From: Pseudomonadota bacterium
GTDB taxonomy: Bacteria > Pseudomonadota > Gammaproteobacteria > Burkholderiales > Burkholderiaceae_C
Length of the DNA: 16,921 nucleotides
Direction of reading: 5' to 3'
NCBI GenBank assembly: GCA_023390985.1
Contig: JAEWBU010000055.1
Coordinates: 1 to 16,921 of the forward strand
Of the stretch, positions 14,800 through 16,921 are shown piece after piece. Position 1 is the first letter of the stretch, and each line of letters starts with the position of its first letter. The notes under the pieces were generated by a model. That model searched no databases, was not told the DNA's origin, and saw nothing but the letters and a program-made list of their open reading frames with translations. The position numbers and the translations under genes were made by a program.

Positions 14800-15561
14800 T
14801 TGGAACACCGCGCCCGCAAGCGTTTCGGCCAGCACTTCCTGGCCGACCTCTCGGTCATCGATGCGATCGTCCGCGCGATCGCGCCGCGCCCGGGCCAGGC
14901 GATGGTCGAGATCGGGCCGGGCCTGGCGGCGCTCACGCAGCCGCTGGTCGAGCGGGTCGGCCGGCTGGCGGTGGTGGAACTCGATCGCGACCTCGCCGCC
15001 CGCCTGCGCAAGCATCCGCAGCTGGAGGTGGTCGAGGCCGACGTGCTGAACGTGGACTTCACGGCGCTGGCGCAGCGGCTCGGCGCGCCGCGCCTGCGGG
15101 TGGTCGGCAACCTGCCCTACAACATCTCCACGCCCATCCTGTTCCACCTGCTGGAACACGTGGCGGTGGTGGAGGACCAGCACTTCATGCTGCAGAAGGA
15201 AGTGGTCGACCGCATGGTGGCCGCTCCGGCGACGTCCGACTACGGCCGGTTGTCGGTGATGCTTCAATGGCGCTACGAGATGGAGAACGTGCTCTTCGTG
15301 CCGCCCGAGGCCTTCGATCCGCCGCCCAAGGTGGACAGCGCGGTGGTGAGCATGGTGCCGCGCGCAAACCCCGCCGAGGTGGATCCGGCGCTCCTGTCCG
15401 AGCTGGTGCAGGTGGCGTTCAGCCAGCGCCGCAAGCTCTTGCGGCACACGCTCGGCCGCTGGCTGGAGCAGCGGCGCTTTTCCGGCGAGTTCGACCTGCA
15501 GCGGCGCGGCGAGGAAGTGCCGGTGGAGGAGTACGTCGCCCTGGCCCAGGCGGTTCGCTGA
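14800..15561 (+). CDS. rsmA: 16S rRNA adenine(1518)-N6/adenine(1519)-N6 dimethyltransferase RsmA (KsgA)
   Basis: 253 residues; dimethylates A1518 and A1519 of 16S rRNA during late 30S assembly. Visible motifs: RKRFGQHFL (6-14), SAM-binding EIGPGLAALT (37-46), ELDRD (60-64), the catalytic NLPYNIS (104-110), and the C-terminal AFSQRRKLLRHTLG helix. I chose TTG 14800, which gives MEHRARKRFGQHFL, the normal family N-terminus; the GTG at 14755 would add 15 residues encoded inside surA with no family match. A weak TAGGG precedes it by few bases. It starts 4 bp after the surA stop; pdxA, which separates surA and ksgA in E. coli, is absent. A terminator follows 24 bp after the stop. Confidence 0.95.
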   Translation: MEHRARKRFGQHFLADLSVIDAIVRAIAPRPGQAMVEIGPGLAALTQPLVERVGRLAVVELDRDLAARLRKHPQLEVVEADVLNVDFTALAQRLGAPRLRVVGNLPYNISTPILFHLLEHVAVVEDQHFMLQKEVVDRMVAAPATSDYGRLSVMLQWRYEMENVLFVPPEAFDPPPKVDSAVVSMVPRANPAEVDPALLSELVQVAFSQRRKLLRHTLGRWLEQRRFSGEFDLQRRGEEVPVEEYVALAQAVR

Positions 15562-15584
15562 GCTGCCTTCGCCGGAAAATGAAA

Positions 15585-15605
15585 AAGCCCCGCATCGCGG
15601 GGCTT
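15585..15605. terminator. Strong bidirectional rho-independent terminator
   Basis: A perfect 9-bp stem (AAGCCCCGC / GCGGGGCTT) closes a 3-nt ATC loop. Read on the minus strand it is followed by a T-rich tract (TTTTTCATTTTC, counting the stem end), a textbook terminator for leftward transcription; read on the plus strand it ends rsmA with a short weak T-stretch. It therefore serves both rsmA and the minus-strand barstar unit. Confidence 0.8.
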
Positions 15606-15625
15606 CGTTCCTGGAGGGCTTCGCC

Positions 15626-15813
15626 TTACGCCGCCGCCAGCCAGTAGCCGGCGTTGAAGGGGCTGCTCATGCGCAGCGCCAGCGGGGACACGTCGACCAG
15701 CTTGTCGGTCGGCATCTTCTCGCCGGTTTCGGTGACGGCGGGCGCCGCGGGTGCGGCTTCGGTGCCCTGGGCCTCGTTCGCCCGTTCTGCTTGGCCAGCT
15801 TGTGCAGAACGGG
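15626..15813 (-). pseudogene. Frameshifted C-terminal coding remnant between barstar and terminator
   Basis: After the barstar stop the minus strand still looks coding. Third codon positions are strongly G/C in a frame ending ...RMSSPFNAGYWLAAA with a TAA at 15626-15628, about 20 nt before the terminator. From roughly 15778 upwards to the barstar stop, the G/C-rich third positions belong instead to the barstar frame (LHKLAKQNG). A 1-nt loss in the GGGCG run near 15778-15784 would join them as LAKQNG-ANEAQGTEAAP. I do not recognise the protein. It may be the 3' relic of a gene replaced or truncated when the RNase/barstar pair arrived, or an ancient C-terminal extension of barstar. A 29-residue peptide from ATG 15713-15715 is possible but has poor ribosome-binding context. 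Confidence 0.4.
15781..15813. repeat. 10-bp perfect inverted repeat abutting the barstar stop
   Basis: CCCGTTCTGC at 15781-15790 is repeated in inverse as GCAGAACGGG at 15804-15813, with a 13-nt spacer. The right arm touches the barstar stop codon (15814-15816) exactly. No T-tract follows on the minus strand, so it is not a classic terminator; it could act as an RNA 3'-stabilising hairpin or mark a rearrangement joint. Confidence 0.55.
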
Positions 15814-16287
15814 CTACAGAAAAGAATAGAAACAGCGGAATGGAATCTTCCGGTCTGCCCAGTAATCGGCGGTGTCGCGGAAGATGTCCAGCAGCTGCTC
15901 GCGGGCTTCCTTGTCGAACTTGGCCGTGGCGGGGATCTGCTCCAGCACCACGATGAAGCCGGGTTGCGGGCCCGACTTGTGCAGCGGGTCGGTCATGCAG
16001 TCGTAGAGCGCGTCGAAGTTCTTGCCGAAATGAGCGGGCAGCATGAACTGCTGGGCGATCAGGTCGAGCACGTCCTGCTTGCTCTGGGCGTTGGCCAGGT
16101 TGGCGTACAGGAAATGGTGGCCGACGGCGCGGGCGGTGTCCTGCAGGTCCTGCACGCGGAAGGCGCGGATCGACTGCACGATGTTGCTGCGGACGCCTTT
16201 CAGGGGCGTTTCAGCGATGTCGGGGCGAAGGGATGGATCCATCTCCGCGTCTCTTTCCATGGATGTCAAAAACAGGTCCCGCTTCAT
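15814..16287 (-). CDS. Barstar-family ribonuclease inhibitor
   Basis: 157 residues, longer than the 89-residue Bacillus barstar because of an N-terminal extension of about 40 residues. The barstar core starts near residue 40; the RNase-contact helix is FGKNFDALYDCMTD (87-100), in which D92 and D96 correspond by alignment to barstar Asp35 and Asp39, the key barnase-binding acids. The C-terminal strand IPFRCFYSFL is typical of betaproteobacterial barstars. No signal peptide, so cytoplasmic. The ATG overlaps the RNase stop (ATGA) and has GGAG at 8-nt spacing, so translation is both coupled and independently initiated. Expected role: bind any non-exported RNase from the upstream gene and protect the producer. 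Confidence 0.9.
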   Translation of the reverse strand: MKRDLFLTSMERDAEMDPSLRPDIAETPLKGVRSNIVQSIRAFRVQDLQDTARAVGHHFLYANLANAQSKQDVLDLIAQQFMLPAHFGKNFDALYDCMTDPLHKSGPQPGFIVVLEQIPATAKFDKEAREQLLDIFRDTADYWADRKIPFRCFYSFL

Positions 16288-16299
16288 TTGGGGTTCTCC
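16284..16299 (-). promoter_or_regulatory. Coupled start-stop (ATGA) with Shine-Dalgarno for barstar
   Basis: The RNase stop TGA and barstar ATG share ATGA at 16284-16287. GGAG (plus coordinates 16296-16299), located inside the last codons of the RNase gene, stands 8 nt before the barstar ATG. The layout would favour at least stoichiometric inhibitor synthesis. Confidence 0.7.
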
Positions 16300-16697
16300 A
16301 CGATCTTGCGAAAACTGGCGTAGTGGTCAGCGGTGTAGTAGCAGGCGTCCGGCTGCCGGGGCGGGCCGCCGCACACGATGCGCCGGGCCCCCCGGTCGCG
16401 CGATCCCGGCGTCTTCACGGTGTATTCGCGCCAGTAGCCGCGCTTTCCGGCCGGGAGCAAACGCTCGCGGTTGAAGAACACCGAGCCGTCCTTCTCGTAC
16501 GGGAACGGTCCGCCCAGGCGGATCAGTTCGTAGGTTTCCCGGCCTTGCCGCGGCAGCTCGGCCACCAGGATGGTGGCGGCGACGCCTTCGGCGGGGCGAT
16601 CCGGGTGGCCCTTGGCGGTCGCCGGCGCGGGGCCGGCGAGAGAGACCGCTACCAAGACGCTGGTGAGCGCTGACTTGAAAGCGGCGACACGCGCCAT
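16284..16697 (-). CDS. Secreted guanyl-specific ribonuclease, N1/T1 (barnase/RNase Sa-like) family
   Basis: 137 residues from ATG 16695-16697, with a Sec signal peptide (hydrophobic LTSVLVAVSLAG, cleavage likely after ATA at residue 28). The mature domain carries the microbial RNase core: GGPFPYEKDGSVFFNRE (62-78), GYWREYTVKTPG (87-98), RGARRIVCG (102-110) and YYTADHYASF (120-129). By comparison with RNase Sa, E91 is the general base, H125 the general acid, and R102/R106 the phosphate-binding arginines, so the enzyme looks intact. C109 and C119 could form a disulfide. An in-frame ATG at 16748 would add 17 residues ahead of the signal peptide but has no ribosome-binding site. It is the first gene of a two-gene operon with barstar. 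Specificity for guanine is inferred from family. Confidence 0.9.
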   Translation of the reverse strand: MARVAAFKSALTSVLVAVSLAGPAPATAKGHPDRPAEGVAATILVAELPRQGRETYELIRLGGPFPYEKDGSVFFNRERLLPAGKRGYWREYTVKTPGSRDRGARRIVCGGPPRQPDACYYTADHYASFRKIVENPK

Positions 16698-16768
16698 GAA
16701 CAACTTCGGACCTTCTGGGTGACCTTGCGGGACGCCATTCCGGGACATCCCGAAGGCCCGTCAGCCCT

Positions 16769-16780
16769 CGGGTTAACCCG
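16769..16780. promoter_or_regulatory. 12-nt perfect palindrome upstream of the RNase gene
   Basis: CGGGTTAACCCG lies about 70 nt upstream of the chosen RNase ATG, where a promoter or operator is expected. No convincing -35/-10 pair can be placed around it. It may be a regulator-binding site or a chance palindrome in GC-rich DNA. Confidence 0.25.
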
Positions 16781-16825
16781 GAAAATCAAGCGCGCTAGTG
16801 TGAACCATCCGGTCACAAAAGGCAA

Positions 16826-16852
16826 GCCGCTGCCCAATTTTTGGGCAGCGGC
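16826..16852. terminator. Perfect 12-bp hairpin, probable terminator for an upstream minus-strand gene
   Basis: GCCGCTGCCCAA (16826-16837) pairs perfectly with TTGGGCAGCGGC (16841-16852) around a TTT loop. On the minus strand it is followed by TTGCCTTTTGTG, a moderately T-rich tract. It lies between the possible end of a gene at the window edge and the RNase gene, so it likely insulates the RNase operon from read-through. Confidence 0.6.
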
Positions 16853-16888
16853 CAAGGCCTTTCAAGGCTCAGTTGACGGCTTGCTAAG

Positions 16889-16921
16889 TTAGTGCCAGCT
16901 GTCGTGCCTGGTGTTACCGGA
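16889..16921 (-). CDS. Possible C-terminal end of a minus-strand gene at the window edge
   Basis: One minus-strand frame reads SGNTRHDSWH followed by TAA at 16889-16891. A strong hairpin starts 37 nt downstream, which fits a gene end. Ten codons are too few to identify a protein, and another frame is open through this stretch, so this is tentative. Confidence 0.25.
   Translation of the reverse strand, partial: SGNTRHDSWH

Noticed and set aside
13416..15110. A 564-codon minus-strand open frame antisense to surA and rsmA
   Set aside because: A shadow of two conserved genes whose third-position GC bias is on the plus strand.
15654..15956. 100-codon plus-strand frame over the barstar 3' end
   Set aside because: Antisense to barstar and to the coding remnant, no domain, and no ribosome-binding site.

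Overview
The window looks like chromosomal DNA from a high-GC betaproteobacterium, most likely Burkholderiales and close to the Comamonadaceae (Ramlibacter/Variovorax type). This rests on very high third-position GC, the metX-metW pair, an lptD-surA-rsmA operon divergent from an amgK-type kinase gene, and the character of the individual proteins. The taxonomic call is an inference from gene content, not from a marker search. No phage, insertion sequence, CRISPR array, tRNA or rRNA is visible. Gene density is close to complete.

Layout. (1) 1-2502, plus strand: the 3' half of metX, then metW overlapping it by 4 bp, then a long-form chrA chromate/CHR transporter starting about 14 bp later. (2) 2518-4351, plus strand: denD (D-erythronate dehydrogenase type) and otnI (2-oxo-tetronate isomerase type), 1 bp apart, two steps of a four-carbon sugar-acid pathway whose kinase and aldolase are not here. 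(3) 4406-5486, minus strand: a 64-residue DUF3606 protein and a DUF72 TIM-barrel protein. (4) 5569-7975, plus strand: an M20 metallopeptidase and a monoacylglycerol-lipase-like alpha/beta hydrolase. (5) 7972-10981, minus strand: amgK-like sugar kinase, rsmE and an MFS transporter, tightly packed in that transcription order. (6) 11063-15561, plus strand: lptD, surA and rsmA, the conserved outer-membrane-biogenesis operon, here without pdxA between surA and rsmA. (7) 15585-16697, minus strand: a secreted RNase of the N1/T1 (barnase-like) family, translationally coupled to a barstar-type inhibitor, followed by a short frameshifted coding remnant that ends at a strong bidirectional terminator. The last ~220 bp hold a long perfect hairpin and perhaps the last codons of another minus-strand gene.

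Functional links. MetX activates homoserine for methionine synthesis and MetW is its usual partner. SurA is the periplasmic chaperone that helps LptD fold, and LptD inserts LPS in the outer membrane, so their co-transcription makes sense. The divergent AmgK-type kinase salvages cell-wall sugars, which gives the 9.9-15.6 kb stretch an envelope theme, with two 16S rRNA methyltransferases (RsmE, RsmA) on either side. The RNase/barstar pair is the most accessory-like part of the window: an exported nuclease with a cytoplasmic inhibitor that protects the producer.

I found no clearly unprecedented system. The points most worth a second look are the toxin-first RNase-barstar operon and the coding remnant attached to its end, the three-cysteine LptD, and the missing usual partners: murU beside amgK, pdxA in the surA-rsmA gap, and the kinase/aldolase for denD-otnI.
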